Positions 1 through 7,813 of a stretch of DNA of 64,000 nt are shown here, piece by piece (positions within the stretch are counted from its first letter, which is position 1; every line of letters begins with the position of its first letter). The DNA comes from Streptomyces filamentosus (GTDB taxonomy: Bacteria; Actinomycetota; Actinomycetes; Streptomycetales; Streptomycetaceae): contig NZ_BNBE01000001.1 in NCBI RefSeq assembly GCF_014654895.1, positions 1,674,001 to 1,738,000 on the forward strand. Reading direction: 5' to 3'. The notes beneath the pieces were generated by a model, which searched no databases, was not told where the DNA came from, and was given only the letters and a program-made list of their open reading frames with translations. The position numbers were made by a program, and so were the translations under genes.

Positions 1-187
1 CGCCCGAGTCGAGGAAGGCGCCCATGGCGGAGGCGGCGGGGAGGGGCGGACCGGGTTCCTCCGGCGCGGGGGGCGCGGCGGCGCGGGCGGGTGCCGACAG
101 CACGACCGACCCCGAGACGAGGAGACCGGCGGTGATCACCCCCAGCCTTGCTCTTCTTTTTCTCGGTGTTCCTCCGACGGGTTCCAT
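1..187 (-). CDS. Secreted protein, N-terminal part only (cut by window start)
   Basis: An ATG at 187 on the minus strand is preceded by a good ribosome binding site (GAAGGAG, 5 nt upstream) and opens a frame that runs out of the window after 62 codons. The product begins with basic residues (PRKRRARLG), then a hydrophobic stretch rich in Val/Leu/Ile, then APARA-A, a typical Sec signal peptide with a cleavage site near residue 36. A Pro/Ala-rich linker follows and then the start of a folded part (ASAMGAFLDSG). I do not recognise the mature domain from so little sequence; GAFLDSG faintly recalls the start of some actinobacterial GH26-like secreted glycosidases, but that is only an impression. 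It is divergent from the ATP-grasp gene. Confidence 0.7.
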   Translation of the reverse strand, partial: MEPVGGTPRKRRARLGVITAGLLVSGSVVLSAPARAAAPPAPEEPGPPLPAASAMGAFLDSG

Positions 188-340
188 GGCCGCTCCTTCG
201 CACGCACGCCATTTGATGATCAGTCAGTCTGATACTCCGAAAGTATTCCTAATAAGCCGACCGTGAACTCGGCTTTCCTTCGCTCCGTAGTCCATTAGAG
301 GATTTCATCGCCCAGTTGGGGCACCCGAGATGAAGGGGCC

Positions 341-1657
341 ATGCCCGTGCCGCCTTTCGACACCCGCGTCCCCGCAGTCCTCGTACGGCTCGACCGGAAC
401 CCCTTCCACCACGGAACGCTCGGCGCGGCCCGCTCGCTGGGCCGGGCCGGGATCCCGGTCCACGCGGTCGTCGAGTCGGCGGACGGCCCCGTCTCGCGCT
501 CGCGGTACGTGCGCTCCGTCCGCCCCCGTCCCGGCGCCACGGCCTCCACCGAACTGGCCGCGCTGCTGCTCCGGACCGCCGGGGAGATCACCGGGGACCC
601 CGCGGACCCCGTGCTCGCCGTGCCGCTGGACGACGTCAGCGCCCTGGCCCTGGCCCGCCGCCGCGCCGAGCTCACCGGCCGCTTCCTGCTGCCCGAGCAG
701 ACCGAGGAGCAGTTGCTGAGGGTGGCGGACAAGGCCGCGCTCGCCGGGACCTGCGCCGCCCTCGGCCTGCCCCACCCCCGTACCGAACTCCCGACCAGCG
801 CCGACGAGGCCGCCGCCATGGCCTGGTCGCTGGGGCTGCCGGTGGTCGCCAAGTGGAGCCGCCCCTGGCTGCTGCCGGCCGGCGGCGGGCTGCGCAGCAC
901 CACGATCCTGCGTTCCCTGGCCGAGGCGCGGGAGCTGTACGGGCGCACCCCGCAGGCCGGCAGCCGGCTGCTGCTCCAGGAGCTCCTGCCGCCGGGCCGG
1001 GACCTCGACTGGTTCTTCCACGGGTACGCCGACTCCGCCGGCCGCTGCGCCGCCGGGGCCACCGGCCTGAAGGAGCGGTCCTGGCCGGACGGCGCCGGGC
1101 TCACCGCGGTCGGCCGCTGGGCGCCCAACGAGGAGGTGGACCGGCTCGCCCGCGGCCTGCTCGACGCGCTCGGCTACCGGGGCGTGTGCGACCTCGACTT
1201 CCGGCTGGACCGGGCGACCGGCGCGTACCACCTGCTCGACTTCAACCCGCGCCCCGGCGCCCAGTTCCGGCTCTTCGCCGACCCCGGCGGGCTCGACGTG
1301 GTGCGGGCCCTGCACCTGGACCTCACCGGCCGGCCGGTGCCGCCGCACTCCCCCGCGTACGGCCGCCGGTTCGTCGTGGAGAACTACGCGGCGCTCTCGC
1401 TGCTCGTCTCCCCGCGCCGCCGCCGCTCCTCCGGCCCGGCAGGTCCCCGGCGGCGCGGCGAGCGCGCCTGGTTCGCCGCGGACGACCCGGCGCCCGCGCT
1501 CGCCATGGGCCGCGCCTGGCTCGCCCACCTGCTGCGCAGGGCCCTGGCGGCGGGACGGCGGCGGCTCACCGCCGCCCGGCCCCGGCACCCGGCCGTCCTC
1601 CCGGCGCAGGCGGGCCGCACCTCCGCCACCCGGCTCACCCGGCTCACCCGGCGATGA
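341..1657 (+). CDS. ATP-grasp enzyme
   Basis: 438-aa protein of the ATP-grasp superfamily (carboxylate-amine/thiol ligases related to carbamoyl-phosphate synthase and biotin carboxylase). Visible signs are an N-terminal pre-ATP-grasp part (residues 1-110), the nucleotide-binding lysine segment PVVAKWS near 168, LLLQELLPPGRD near 215 and the metal-binding end DFNPRPGAQ near 300, which supplies the Mg-binding Asn. The C-terminal 80 residues are Arg/Ala-rich and look unstructured. The ATG at 341 has a purine-rich AAGGGG site. Its stop overlaps the ATG of the downstream oxidoreductase remnant (ATGA), so the pair was once translationally coupled and probably acted in one pathway. The substrate cannot be told from the sequence. 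Confidence 0.85.
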   Translation: MPVPPFDTRVPAVLVRLDRNPFHHGTLGAARSLGRAGIPVHAVVESADGPVSRSRYVRSVRPRPGATASTELAALLLRTAGEITGDPADPVLAVPLDDVSALALARRRAELTGRFLLPEQTEEQLLRVADKAALAGTCAALGLPHPRTELPTSADEAAAMAWSLGLPVVAKWSRPWLLPAGGGLRSTTILRSLAEARELYGRTPQAGSRLLLQELLPPGRDLDWFFHGYADSAGRCAAGATGLKERSWPDGAGLTAVGRWAPNEEVDRLARGLLDALGYRGVCDLDFRLDRATGAYHLLDFNPRPGAQFRLFADPGGLDVVRALHLDLTGRPVPPHSPAYGRRFVVENYAALSLLVSPRRRRSSGPAGPRRRGERAWFAADDPAPALAMGRAWLAHLLRRALAAGRRRLTAARPRHPAVLPAQAGRTSATRLTRLTRR

Positions 1658-2166
1658 CGACGGAGGAGAAGACGGAGGCCACGATGGCGAACGCGAGGGC
1701 GGACGCGCGTCCGCCGCACGACCTGGTGGTCGTCGGGGCCGGTCCGCACGGCCTGCCGGTGGCCGCGCACGCGGCGGCCCACGGGCTCGGCCCGGTCACC
1801 TTCGGACCGCCCGCCCCGGAGGGCTTCGCCCTCACCACCGAGGGCGGCGAGAACGTGCGCGCCCGGACGGTCGCCCTCGCGGTCGGCGTGCCGCCCTTCC
1901 TGGAGGTCCCCGGCCCGCTGCGGCGCCTGCCGCGCCGGTGCGTCACCCACTCCGGCCACCACGGCGAACTCGGCCTCCTCGCCGGGCGGGACGTCACCGT
2001 CGCCGGCGCCGGACAGGCCGCCCCGGAGACCGCCGCACCGCTCGCCGAGGCCGGCGCCGCCGCCGTACGGATCCTCGCCCGCGCCGACCGGCTGCGCCGG
2101 AACACCCTGCCGCCCGCCCTCCACCGGAGCGCGCGGTCCGCCCTGCGCGCCGGGATCCCGGGCGGT
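1654..2166 (+). pseudogene. Collapsed FAD/NAD(P)-dependent oxidoreductase (lysine/ornithine N-monooxygenase-like)
   Basis: The ATG at 1654 overlaps the ATP-grasp stop codon. The frame encodes an intact FAD Rossmann motif (LVVVGAGPHGLPVAAHAA) but then jumps from GPVTFG straight to GFALTTEGGENVRARTVALA, which lies well past the substrate region in full-length relatives. A second GxG nucleotide site (VTVAGAGQAAPETAA) and HSGHHGEL follow, and after RSALRAGIPGG the family similarity ends. Full-length members are about 400 aa, so an internal in-frame deletion and loss of the C-terminal third have removed most of the fold. The frame stays open further downstream only because the DNA is GC-rich. I treat it as a decaying gene whose enzyme once worked with the ATP-grasp protein. 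Confidence 0.7.
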
Positions 2167-2221
2167 GCGGTGGGGCGGCCGCGCAGCGGGGGACGGGCGG
2201 CGGGCCGGGCGTGGACGCGGG

Positions 2222-2258
2222 CCGGCCCCGGGGAGCGGATGCTTCTCCCCGGGGCCGG
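2222..2258 (-). terminator. Terminator downstream of the chaplin gene
   Basis: A 14-bp GC-rich inverted repeat (CCGGCCCCGGGGAG and its complement) with a 9-nt loop lies about 30 bp beyond the chaplin stop codon on the minus strand. The stem is long enough to act without a U-tract, as is common in Streptomyces. Confidence 0.6.
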
Positions 2259-2286
2259 TCGTGCGTCCGCGCGTGCGGAGACCGCG

Positions 2287-2520
2287 TCAGGCGTTGACGC
2301 AGGTGTTGCCGAAGGCCGGGTTCAGCGCGCCGATGACGTTGATGCTGTTGCCACAGGCGTTGATCGGCACGTGGATCGGGATCTGGACGACGTTGCCCGA
2401 CAGGACACCCGGCGAACCGATGGCGACGCCCTCGGCCCCGGCGTCGGCGAAGGCGGGGGTGGCAGCGCCCATGGCCATGATGACTCCGGCGATGACGGCG
2501 GCAGCCTTCTTGCACTTCAT
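2287..2520 (-). CDS. Short chaplin (hydrophobic aerial-hypha surface protein)
   Basis: 77-aa precursor with a Sec signal peptide (MKCKKAAAVIAGVIMAMG, cleavage after AFA) followed by one chaplin domain of about 50 residues: GSPGVLSGNVVQIPIHVPIN, a Cys, then SINVIGALNPAFGNTC. The two Cys residues flanking the second half match short chaplins that form an intramolecular disulfide, unlike ChpE, which lacks them. Chaplins assemble into amyloid-like fibrils that lower surface tension and coat aerial hyphae and spores. The start has the site GGAAAGGAA. There is no LAxTG sorting tail, so this is a secreted, not a wall-anchored, chaplin. It sits beside rodlin genes, whose products order chaplin fibrils into rodlets. 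The exact letter (ChpF, G or H-like) is not decidable here. Confidence 0.93.
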   Translation of the reverse strand: MKCKKAAAVIAGVIMAMGAATPAFADAGAEGVAIGSPGVLSGNVVQIPIHVPINACGNSINVIGALNPAFGNTCVNA

Positions 2521-2645
2521 TTCGTCTGGTTCCTTTCCGCGGCGGAAGATCGGCCTCCGTCGCACACAGGGACAACGACGACCTACCTCCGAGGAAACCG
2601 TGAATTTCCCCCGGAGTTCCTCATTCACTCCGTTGCGCGCACGAC

Positions 2646-2680
2646 ACAGGGCCGGAGGAAGGAATTTCCTCCGGCCCTGT
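2646..2680 (-). terminator. Terminator downstream of rodlin 1
   Basis: A 15-bp inverted repeat (ACAGGGCCGGAGGAA with its complement, 5-nt loop) begins about 16 bp past the rodlin 1 stop on the minus strand and separates rodlin 1 from the chaplin gene, so the two are probably transcribed separately. Confidence 0.65.
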
Positions 2681-2695
2681 GGAAAGCCGCCCGGA

Positions 2696-3109
2696 TCAGC
2701 TGTTGCCGATGCCGTTGCCGGAGAGGACCGGGATGTCCTCGACGATGTGCGAGAGCGGCTCGTCGCCCTTGGCCTGCGTGGAGTTGTCCGCGCACTGCTG
2801 GTTCTGCGGGGAGGACAGGACGTTGATGTCCTGGACCGCGACGGGGACGAGGACACCGACGACCGAGCCGACGTTGCCCTTGACCGGGGCGCCGAGGCAG
2901 AGCTTGTTCAGGGAGCCCTGGACCGCGGAGAACTGCGGGCTCATGTCACCGGCGGTGGTGGAGTTGCCGACCGCCTGGTGGGCGCCGTTCCCCGAGAGGG
3001 AGGTCGTGCCGCCGTCGTTGGCGATGGCCATCGCGGGGGCGGCGGCCGCGGCGGCGACGCCGACGGCCGAAGCGGTGACGGCCGCGGCCGTCATCATCTT
3101 CTTGATCAC
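2696..3109 (-). CDS. rdlA: Rodlin 1
   Basis: 137-aa rodlin precursor: GTG start, signal peptide MIKKMMTAAAVTASAVGVA with cleavage near PAMA-IA, then the rodlin core (GNGAHQAVGNS, MSPQFSAVQGSLNK, VQDINVLSSPQNQQC, NSTQAKGDEPLSH, DIPVLSGNG). Rodlins are secreted and are needed for the paired-rodlet pattern of the chaplin layer on aerial hyphae and spores. The two Cys residues (in KLCLGAP and QQCADN) are shared with the two paralogues in this window. It is transcribed divergently from rodlin 2, as in the rdlA/rdlB pair of S. coelicolor; assigning A or B is arbitrary here. It is the most divergent of the three paralogues. The promoter-like element at 3158-3185 would give a leader of about 40 nt. 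Confidence 0.92.
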   Translation of the reverse strand: MIKKMMTAAAVTASAVGVAAAAAAPAMAIANDGGTTSLSGNGAHQAVGNSTTAGDMSPQFSAVQGSLNKLCLGAPVKGNVGSVVGVLVPVAVQDINVLSSPQNQQCADNSTQAKGDEPLSHIVEDIPVLSGNGIGNS

Positions 3110-3157
3110 GGTGAATCCGATCTGTTCCCACCAATCGACCTGATTGATGCGACCGGA

Positions 3158-3185
3158 TCAACTGCGGCCGGGGGGCGAGGTTCCG
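3158..3185 (-). promoter_or_regulatory. Promoter of rodlin 1, sigma-BldN-like
   Basis: On the minus strand the hexamers CGGAAC and AGTTGA are separated by exactly 16 nt and end about 49 nt before the rodlin 1 start. The same pair with the same spacing precedes both other rodlin genes. From memory the sigma-BldN consensus is CGTAAC-N16-CGTTGA, so each hexamer differs by one base. Rodlin and chaplin genes are known BldN targets. Confidence 0.75.
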
Positions 3186-3255
3186 GCGCTTCACCCGATC
3201 GACTGGGAACCGCGTCGAGCGCTGCCGCGTGCGCTCCGCCATCGGGGTGACAGGC

Positions 3256-3283
3256 CGGAACCCGCCGCTCCGGGGCGAGTTGA
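3256..3283 (+). promoter_or_regulatory. Promoter of rodlin 2, sigma-BldN-like
   Basis: CGGAAC-N16-AGTTGA, hexamers and spacing identical to the elements before rodlins 1 and 3. It ends about 45 nt before the GTG of rodlin 2. The divergent rodlin 1 element lies 70 bp to the left, so the two promoters share one intergenic region without overlapping. Confidence 0.75.
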
Positions 3284-3327
3284 TCAGGTGGCTCCCTGCA
3301 CGGAGCCGGTTCTAGAAGGGAACTACC

Positions 3328-3738
3328 GTGATCAAGAAGGTCATGGCCACCGCGGCCGCCGCCGCTTCGATCGTCGGCGTCACCGCCGCCGCGGCCACCC
3401 CCGCCCTCGCCATCGCAGACGACGGTGGCACCACCTCCTTCTCGGGCAACCACGCCCACCAGGAGTACGGCAACTCGGCGACCTACGGGAACATGAGCCC
3501 GCAGTTCGCGCTGGTCCAGGGCTCCCTGAACAAGCCCTGCATCGGCCTGCCGGCCAAGGTCAACGCCGGTTCGCTGATCGGCGCCATCCCGATCGCGGTC
3601 CAGGACGTCAACGTCCTGTCCTCCCCGCAGAACCAGCAGTGCACCGAGAACTCGACCCAGGCCAAGGGCGACGAGCCGCTCTCGCACCTGCTGGAGGACA
3701 TCCCGATCCTCTCCGGCAACGGCGTGGCCAACGGCTGA
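3328..3738 (+). CDS. rdlB: Rodlin 2
   Basis: 136-aa rodlin precursor starting at GTG 3328 (site GAAGGGAA). Signal peptide MIKKVMATAAAAASIVGVTA, probable cleavage after ALA, then the rodlin core with GNHAHQEYGNSATYGNMSPQ, SLNKPCIGLPAKVNAG, QDVNVLSSPQNQQC and a short Gly/Asn tail. The central part is nearly identical to rodlin 3, including a run of about 75 bp without a difference, which points to recent duplication or gene conversion between these two copies. It is followed by a strong terminator, so it is probably monocistronic. The expected role is organising chaplin fibrils into rodlets on the aerial surface. Confidence 0.93.
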   Translation: MIKKVMATAAAAASIVGVTAAAATPALAIADDGGTTSFSGNHAHQEYGNSATYGNMSPQFALVQGSLNKPCIGLPAKVNAGSLIGAIPIAVQDVNVLSSPQNQQCTENSTQAKGDEPLSHLLEDIPILSGNGVANG

Positions 3739-3763
3739 CGTCCCGCCTCCCCGGCGCCGTCCG

Positions 3764-3806
3764 CGCACCGAGGGGCCGCTCCTTCCCGGGGCGGCCCCTC
3801 GGTGCG
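3764..3806. terminator. Strong (bidirectional) terminator after rodlin 2
   Basis: A 16-bp perfect inverted repeat, CGCACCGAGGGGCCGC and its complement with an 11-nt loop, lies between the convergent ends of rodlin 2 and the small gene at 3816-4043. It can serve both. Confidence 0.8.
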
Positions 3807-3815
3807 TACGGCCCG

Positions 3816-4043
3816 CTAGCGCGGCCAGACGGGGGTGGACATCAGCCGCTCCCATTCCCGGTCCGGCACGCCCGGCACCGCCCGGCCCGCCTGTGCCCAC
3901 TGGGTCGCCAGGGCGGAGTAGACGGGGAACTGCCGGTGGTTCCGGTCCCGTTCGGCAGTCGGCGGCTCGCTCACGTACCGGCTCTTCGGAATGAAGGCCA
4001 TCCGTTCCCATTTCCCGGTGTTACCGGGATCCGGCGGCGCCAT
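3816..4043 (-). CDS. Hypothetical protein, 75 aa
   Basis: Small soluble protein with no recognisable family. The ATG at 4043 is chosen over an in-frame ATG further upstream because it has a good AAGGAG site 6 nt away. The product begins MAPPDPGNTGKWERMAF, is charged and Pro-rich and contains two Trp-rich short segments (ATQWAQAGRAV, DREWERLMST). There is no signal peptide or membrane segment. It sits between rodlin 2 and the LCP gene, convergent with the former and divergent from the latter; whether it has any link to the surface cluster is unknown. Codon use is normal for the genome, so it is probably a real gene. Confidence 0.6.
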   Translation of the reverse strand: MAPPDPGNTGKWERMAFIPKSRYVSEPPTAERDRNHRQFPVYSALATQWAQAGRAVPGVPDREWERLMSTPVWPR

Positions 4044-4161
4044 CCTCGCTCCTTCCGCTGCTATTCCCGCATCATTACACAAGCATCGCAACGGAGTGAT
4101 TCACCTCTTCCATGTCGCGTCGCGCATCTGCGTGCGAACGGCGTCGAATTAGCGTGCGGGC

Positions 4162-5193
4162 ATGAGATTCCCGCGTTCGTGGCGGCTCCTGGCCGGACCG
4201 GCGGCGCTTCTCGCGCTCGCCCCCGGGGCCCTCGCCTCAGCCCTCGGACCCGCCCGACTCCCCTCCCCGGAAAGGGGACTGAACCTCCTCGTCGTCGGCA
4301 CGGACTCGCGGACCGGCGTCACCGCCACCGAGAAGGAACGTTTCCGGCTCGGCGGCCAGGACTGCGACTGCGCCGACGTGATCATGCTCGTGCACGTCTC
4401 CGCCGCGAACGACCGGATCAGCGTGGTCTCGCTGCCGCGCGACTCGCTCGCCGAACTCCCCGGCCCGCACACCGACCGGCGGACCGGCGCCGTCCACGAC
4501 ACCCACCTCGCGAAGATCAACGCCGCCCACGCGGAAGGGGGTTCGGCGCTGGCGGTCGAGACCGTCGAGGCGGCGACCGGGCTCGCCGTGCACCGCTACC
4601 TGGAGATCGACTTCCGGCGGTTCATGGACACCGTGGACCGGATCGACGGCGGGGTGCCGATCTGCACCGCGAAACCGCTGAAGGACCCGGCGACCGGGCT
4701 CGACCTGGCGGTCGGCACCCGCCGGGTGGGCGGCGGCGAGGCCCTCCAGTACGTGCGCTCGCGGAAGGCCGACGGGGAGATGGACTTCGGGCGCATCCGC
4801 AAGCAGCAGAAGTTCGTCGTCAACACGCTGGACCGGATCCGGGCCGGCGGGATCCTCGGCGACCGGACGGAGCTGCGGGCCCTGGCGGCGACCCTGCGCG
4901 GCACCGCCGCGGCCGAACGCGGCCTCTCGGTGACCGAACTCCTCGCGCTCGCCACCCGCCTGAAGGCCGTGGGCCCCTCCCGCACCGAGTTCGCGACCGT
5001 CCCCGTGCGGGGGTTCAACCCCCTCGTCGAGGGCGTCGGTTCGACGGTGGGCTGGGACGAGGAGGGGGCGGCGGAGGTCTTCGCGCGGCTCGCCGCGGAC
5101 CGGCCTCTGCCGCCCGGCGACGCCGTCGCCCCCAGCGAGGTCTCCGTCGCCGACTACGCGCCCGCCCGGGGGTCTTCGCTCATCTGCCCGTAG
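4162..5193 (+). CDS. LCP (LytR-CpsA-Psr) family cell-wall polymer ligase
   Basis: 343-aa protein with an N-terminal basic-hydrophobic anchor (RLLAGPAALLALAPGALASA) and the LCP catalytic domain: NLLVVGTDSRTG near residue 40, DVIMLVHVSA near 75, the arginine-containing ISVVSLPRDS near 93, the substrate-loop DFRRFMDTVDRIDGGV near 150 and the DFGRIRKQQKF block near 210. LCP enzymes transfer lipid-linked anionic polymers to peptidoglycan at the outer face of the membrane. The C-terminal part after residue 290 carries no extra domain. The ATG start has no strong Shine-Dalgarno sequence. Its place between two rodlin genes suggests, but does not prove, a role in preparing the wall for the surface layer. 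Confidence 0.88.
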   Translation: MRFPRSWRLLAGPAALLALAPGALASALGPARLPSPERGLNLLVVGTDSRTGVTATEKERFRLGGQDCDCADVIMLVHVSAANDRISVVSLPRDSLAELPGPHTDRRTGAVHDTHLAKINAAHAEGGSALAVETVEAATGLAVHRYLEIDFRRFMDTVDRIDGGVPICTAKPLKDPATGLDLAVGTRRVGGGEALQYVRSRKADGEMDFGRIRKQQKFVVNTLDRIRAGGILGDRTELRALAATLRGTAAAERGLSVTELLALATRLKAVGPSRTEFATVPVRGFNPLVEGVGSTVGWDEEGAAEVFARLAADRPLPPGDAVAPSEVSVADYAPARGSSLICP

Positions 5194-5211
5194 GCCGTCC
5201 GGTGGACATGC

Positions 5212-5239
5212 CGGAACCTCCGTCCCTCCGACCAGTTGA
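5212..5239 (+). promoter_or_regulatory. Promoter of rodlin 3, sigma-BldN-like
   Basis: CGGAAC-N16-AGTTGA, same hexamers and spacing as at rodlins 1 and 2, ending about 52 nt before the ATG of rodlin 3. It lies just after the LCP stop codon, so rodlin 3 has its own promoter rather than relying on LCP read-through. Confidence 0.75.
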
Positions 5240-5290
5240 TCAGCACGGCTCGACAGTCGGCTCGGGCCAGCAATCCGAAAGGCCAGAACC

Positions 5291-5689
5291 ATGAAGAAGC
5301 TCCTCGCGACCGCTGCGGTGGCTGTCTCGGTCGTCGGCGTGACGGCCGGACCGGCCCTCGCGATCGCCGATGACGGTGGCACCACGTCGCTCTCCGGCAA
5401 CGGCGCGCACCAGGAGTACGGCAACTCCGCCACCTACGGCAACATGAGCCCGCAGTTCGCGCTCGTCCAGGGCTCCCTGAACAAGCCGTGCGTGGGCCTG
5501 CCGGCCAAGGTCAACGCCGGTTCGCTCATCGGCCTGGTTCCGATCGCGGTCCAGGACGTCAACGTCCTGTCCTCCCCGCAGAACCAGCAGTGCACCGAGA
5601 ACTCGACCCAGGCCAAGGGCGACGAGCCGCTGTCGCACATCCTCAGCGACATCCCCGTGCTGTCCGGCAACGGCGCCGGCAACAGCTGA
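5291..5689 (+). CDS. Rodlin 3
   Basis: 132-aa rodlin precursor, ATG start with the site GAAAGG. Signal peptide MKKLLATAAVAVSVVGVTAG with cleavage near PALA. The core (GNGAHQEYGNSATYGNMSPQ, SLNKPCVGLPAKVNAG, QDVNVLSSPQNQQC, LSDIPVLSGNGAGNS) is nearly the same as rodlin 2 and nearer to it than to rodlin 1. Rodlin pairs are the rule in the best known species, so a third copy in the same locus, 1.5 kb away behind an LCP gene and with its own BldN-like promoter, is noteworthy. Both Cys residues are kept. Confidence 0.93.
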   Translation: MKKLLATAAVAVSVVGVTAGPALAIADDGGTTSLSGNGAHQEYGNSATYGNMSPQFALVQGSLNKPCVGLPAKVNAGSLIGLVPIAVQDVNVLSSPQNQQCTENSTQAKGDEPLSHILSDIPVLSGNGAGNS

Positions 5690-5712
5690 GCAACGGCGCT
5701 CGGCGACGGCGC

Positions 5713-5750
5713 GGCCCCGTCGGCCCTCCTTCCGGAGGGGCGGCGGGGCC
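5713..5750. terminator. Terminator between rodlin 3 and the DUF255 gene
   Basis: Long GC-rich inverted repeat (GGCCCCG..CCCTCC, loop TTCC, GGAGGG..CGGGGCC, with two internal mismatches) between convergent genes. It can stop transcription from either side. Confidence 0.7.
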
Positions 5751-5777
5751 GTGTCCTTGCCCGGGGCGGAGCCGGGG

Positions 5778-7796
5778 TCAGAGCAGGGCGCGCAGGGCGG
5801 CCGGGTCGGTGACGGGTGCGTCGCAGGTGAAGTGACGGCAGACGTACGCGGCGGCGGCACCGGCCACCAGCGGTCGGTCCCGCAGCAGCGGGAACTCCTC
5901 GCCGCCGGGGGCTCCGGTGGCGAGGACCGCCCCGGGCGTGGTCGCCCTCAGGGCCGTACGGCGCAGCTCCTGGAAGCCGGGGGCGGCCGGGGCGCCGACG
6001 ACGGCGATCTCGCGGGGGCCGTCGAGCAGGGCCTCGGCGACGGCGAGGCCCCAGCCGATGAAGCGGGGGGCGCGCGGGCCGAGCGCCTTGACCACGCCGA
6101 GGGCTCCCTCGGCGGCGTCCCGGTGGGCCTGTGAGCCGGTGTGGGCGGCGTACGAGAGCAGGGCTCCGGCGGCGGCCGTCCAACCGGACGGGGTGGCGTT
6201 GTCGGTGGGGTCCTGGGGGCGCCGGATGAGGGCCTCGGCGTCGTGGGCCGTGTCGTACAGCGCGCCGCCCTCGCCGGTGAAGCGGTCGAGGACGTGGTCC
6301 AGGAGGAAGCCGGCGAACTCCAGCCAGGCGCCCTCGCCGGTGACGGCGGCGAGGGCGAGGAAGCCTTCGGCGACGTCGGCGTAGTCCTCCAGGACGCCCG
6401 CGTTGGCGCCGGCCCGCCCGTCCTTCGAGGTGCGGGTGAGCCGGCCGCCGTCGTCGAGGTGGAGGCGGACCAGGAGGTCGGCGGCCTCGGTGGCGCGCTC
6501 GACCAGGTCGGGCCGGTCGAAGAGGGCGCCGGTCTCGGCGAGGGCGGCGATCGCGAGGCCGTTCCAGGCGGCGACGACCTTGTCGTCGCGGCCGGGGCGC
6601 TCGCGCCGCTCGCGGGCCGCGTGCAGCCGGGTGCGGATCGAGGCGATCCGGCCGGCGTCGGCGGGGCCCGCCTCCTGCGGGAGCTGGAGGACGGAGCTGC
6701 CGTGCTCGAAGGTGCCGTCCTCGGTGACGCCGTAGTGGGCGGCGGCGAGGGCGGCGTCCTCCGCGCCGAGGACCTCCGCCAGCTGGGCGGGGGTCCACGC
6801 GTAGTAGGCGCCCTCGACGTGCCGGCCGGTGCCGTCGTCGCTGTCGGCGTCGAGCGCGGAGGCGAAACCGCCCTCCGGGGTGCGCAGTTCGCGGACCATG
6901 AAGTCGGCGGTCTCCAGTGCGACCCGGCGGGCCAGGTCGCTGCCGGTGGCCTTCCACAGGTGGGCGTAGACCCGGCACATCAGGGCGTTGTCGTACAGCA
7001 TCTTCTCGAAGTGCGGGACGACCCAGGCGCGGTCCACGGCGTACCGGGCGAAGCCGCCGCCCAGCTGGTCGTAGATGCCGCCGCGGGCCATCGCCTCACA
7101 GGTGTCGGCGGCCATCTGGAGGGCGCCCTCCGAGCCCGTGCGGGCGTGGTGGCGCAGCAGGAACTCCACCACCATCGACGGCGGGAACTTGGGCGCCCCG
7201 CCGAAGCCGCCGCGGGTGGCGTCGTACTCCCGGGTGAGCCCGAGGAGCGCCGCGGCCAGCTCCTCCTCACCGGGCAGCCCCTGCCCGCCGTGCGCGAGGG
7301 AGCGCCCCGCGAGGTCCTTCACGATCCGCTCCGCGACCTCGTCGACCTCCCCCCGCCGGTCGGCCCACGCCGCCCGCACCCCGTCGAGGACCTCCGGGAA
7401 CGACGGCATGCCGTGGCGGGGCTCCGGCGGGAAGTAGGTCCCGAAGTAGAACGGCGCCGCGTCCGGCGTGAGGAAGACCGTCATGGGCCACCCGCCCTGC
7501 CCGGTCGCCGCCTGCACCGCCTCCATGTAGACCGCGTCGATGTCGGGCCGCTCCTCCCGGTCCACCTTCACCGCCACGAAGTGCTCGTTGACCAGCGCCG
7601 CCGTCGCCTCGTCCTCGAAGGACTCGTGGGCCATGACGTGGCACCAGTGGCACGCGGAGTAGCCGACCGACAGCAGCACGGGCACGTCGCGCCGTCGCGC
7701 CTCCTCGAAGGCCTCCGGCCCCCAGGGCCACCAGTCGACGGGGTTGTCAGCGTGCTGAAGCAGATAAGGCGAGGTCGTACCAGCCAGCCGGTTCAT
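5778..7796 (-). CDS. DUF255 / thioredoxin-domain protein (YyaL, spermatogenesis-associated protein 20 family)
   Basis: 672-aa cytosolic protein. The start [18 protein letters not shown] is the conserved family start; an upstream in-frame extension is rejected. The N-terminal thioredoxin-like domain has the CxxC motif in [15 protein letters not shown] (Cys49, Cys52), followed by VDREERPD and [11 protein letters not shown]. The remaining 500 residues form the (alpha/alpha)6-barrel-like part typical of N-acylglucosamine-epimerase-like folds ([19 protein letters not shown]). The precise reaction is unknown. The first 53 codons and about 17 bp of upstream DNA are repeated 24 kb away (31533-31715), next to genes that normally neighbour this family; this shows that an island was inserted at the 5' end of this gene and that the present gene has an island-side promoter region. 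Confidence 0.93.
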   Translation of the reverse strand: MNRLAGTTSPYLLQHADNPVDWWPWGPEAFEEARRRDVPVLLSVGYSACHWCHVMAHESFEDEATAALVNEHFVAVKVDREERPDIDAVYMEAVQAATGQGGWPMTVFLTPDAAPFYFGTYFPPEPRHGMPSFPEVLDGVRAAWADRRGEVDEVAERIVKDLAGRSLAHGGQGLPGEEELAAALLGLTREYDATRGGFGGAPKFPPSMVVEFLLRHHARTGSEGALQMAADTCEAMARGGIYDQLGGGFARYAVDRAWVVPHFEKMLYDNALMCRVYAHLWKATGSDLARRVALETADFMVRELRTPEGGFASALDADSDDGTGRHVEGAYYAWTPAQLAEVLGAEDAALAAAHYGVTEDGTFEHGSSVLQLPQEAGPADAGRIASIRTRLHAARERRERPGRDDKVVAAWNGLAIAALAETGALFDRPDLVERATEAADLLVRLHLDDGGRLTRTSKDGRAGANAGVLEDYADVAEGFLALAAVTGEGAWLEFAGFLLDHVLDRFTGEGGALYDTAHDAEALIRRPQDPTDNATPSGWTAAAGALLSYAAHTGSQAHRDAAEGALGVVKALGPRAPRFIGWGLAVAEALLDGPREIAVVGAPAAPGFQELRRTALRATTPGAVLATGAPGGEEFPLLRDRPLVAGAAAAYVCRHFTCDAPVTDPAALRALL

Positions 7797-7813
7797 ACGG
7801 TTCAGCCTCTCAC
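7639..7813 (-). repeat. Left copy of the island-flanking direct repeat (5' end of the DUF255 gene)
   Basis: 175 bp running from the codon just after the CxxC motif to 17 bp upstream of the DUF255 start. It is repeated in the same orientation at 31533-31715 with a handful of substitutions and one 8-bp insertion in the right copy. This copy is the functional one, as it belongs to the intact gene. Together the two copies delimit the accessory island. Confidence 0.9.

Noticed and set aside
853..2826. A very long open frame running from inside the ATP-grasp gene through the oxidoreductase remnant to the rodlin region
   Set aside because: It is out of frame with the ATP-grasp gene at its start and antisense to the chaplin and rodlin at its end; only 1654-2166 shows recognisable protein motifs.
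3819..4091. Longer version of the small gene downstream of rodlin 2, starting at 4091
   Set aside because: The first 16 residues lack codon bias and a ribosome site, whereas ATG 4043 has AAGGAG at good spacing.
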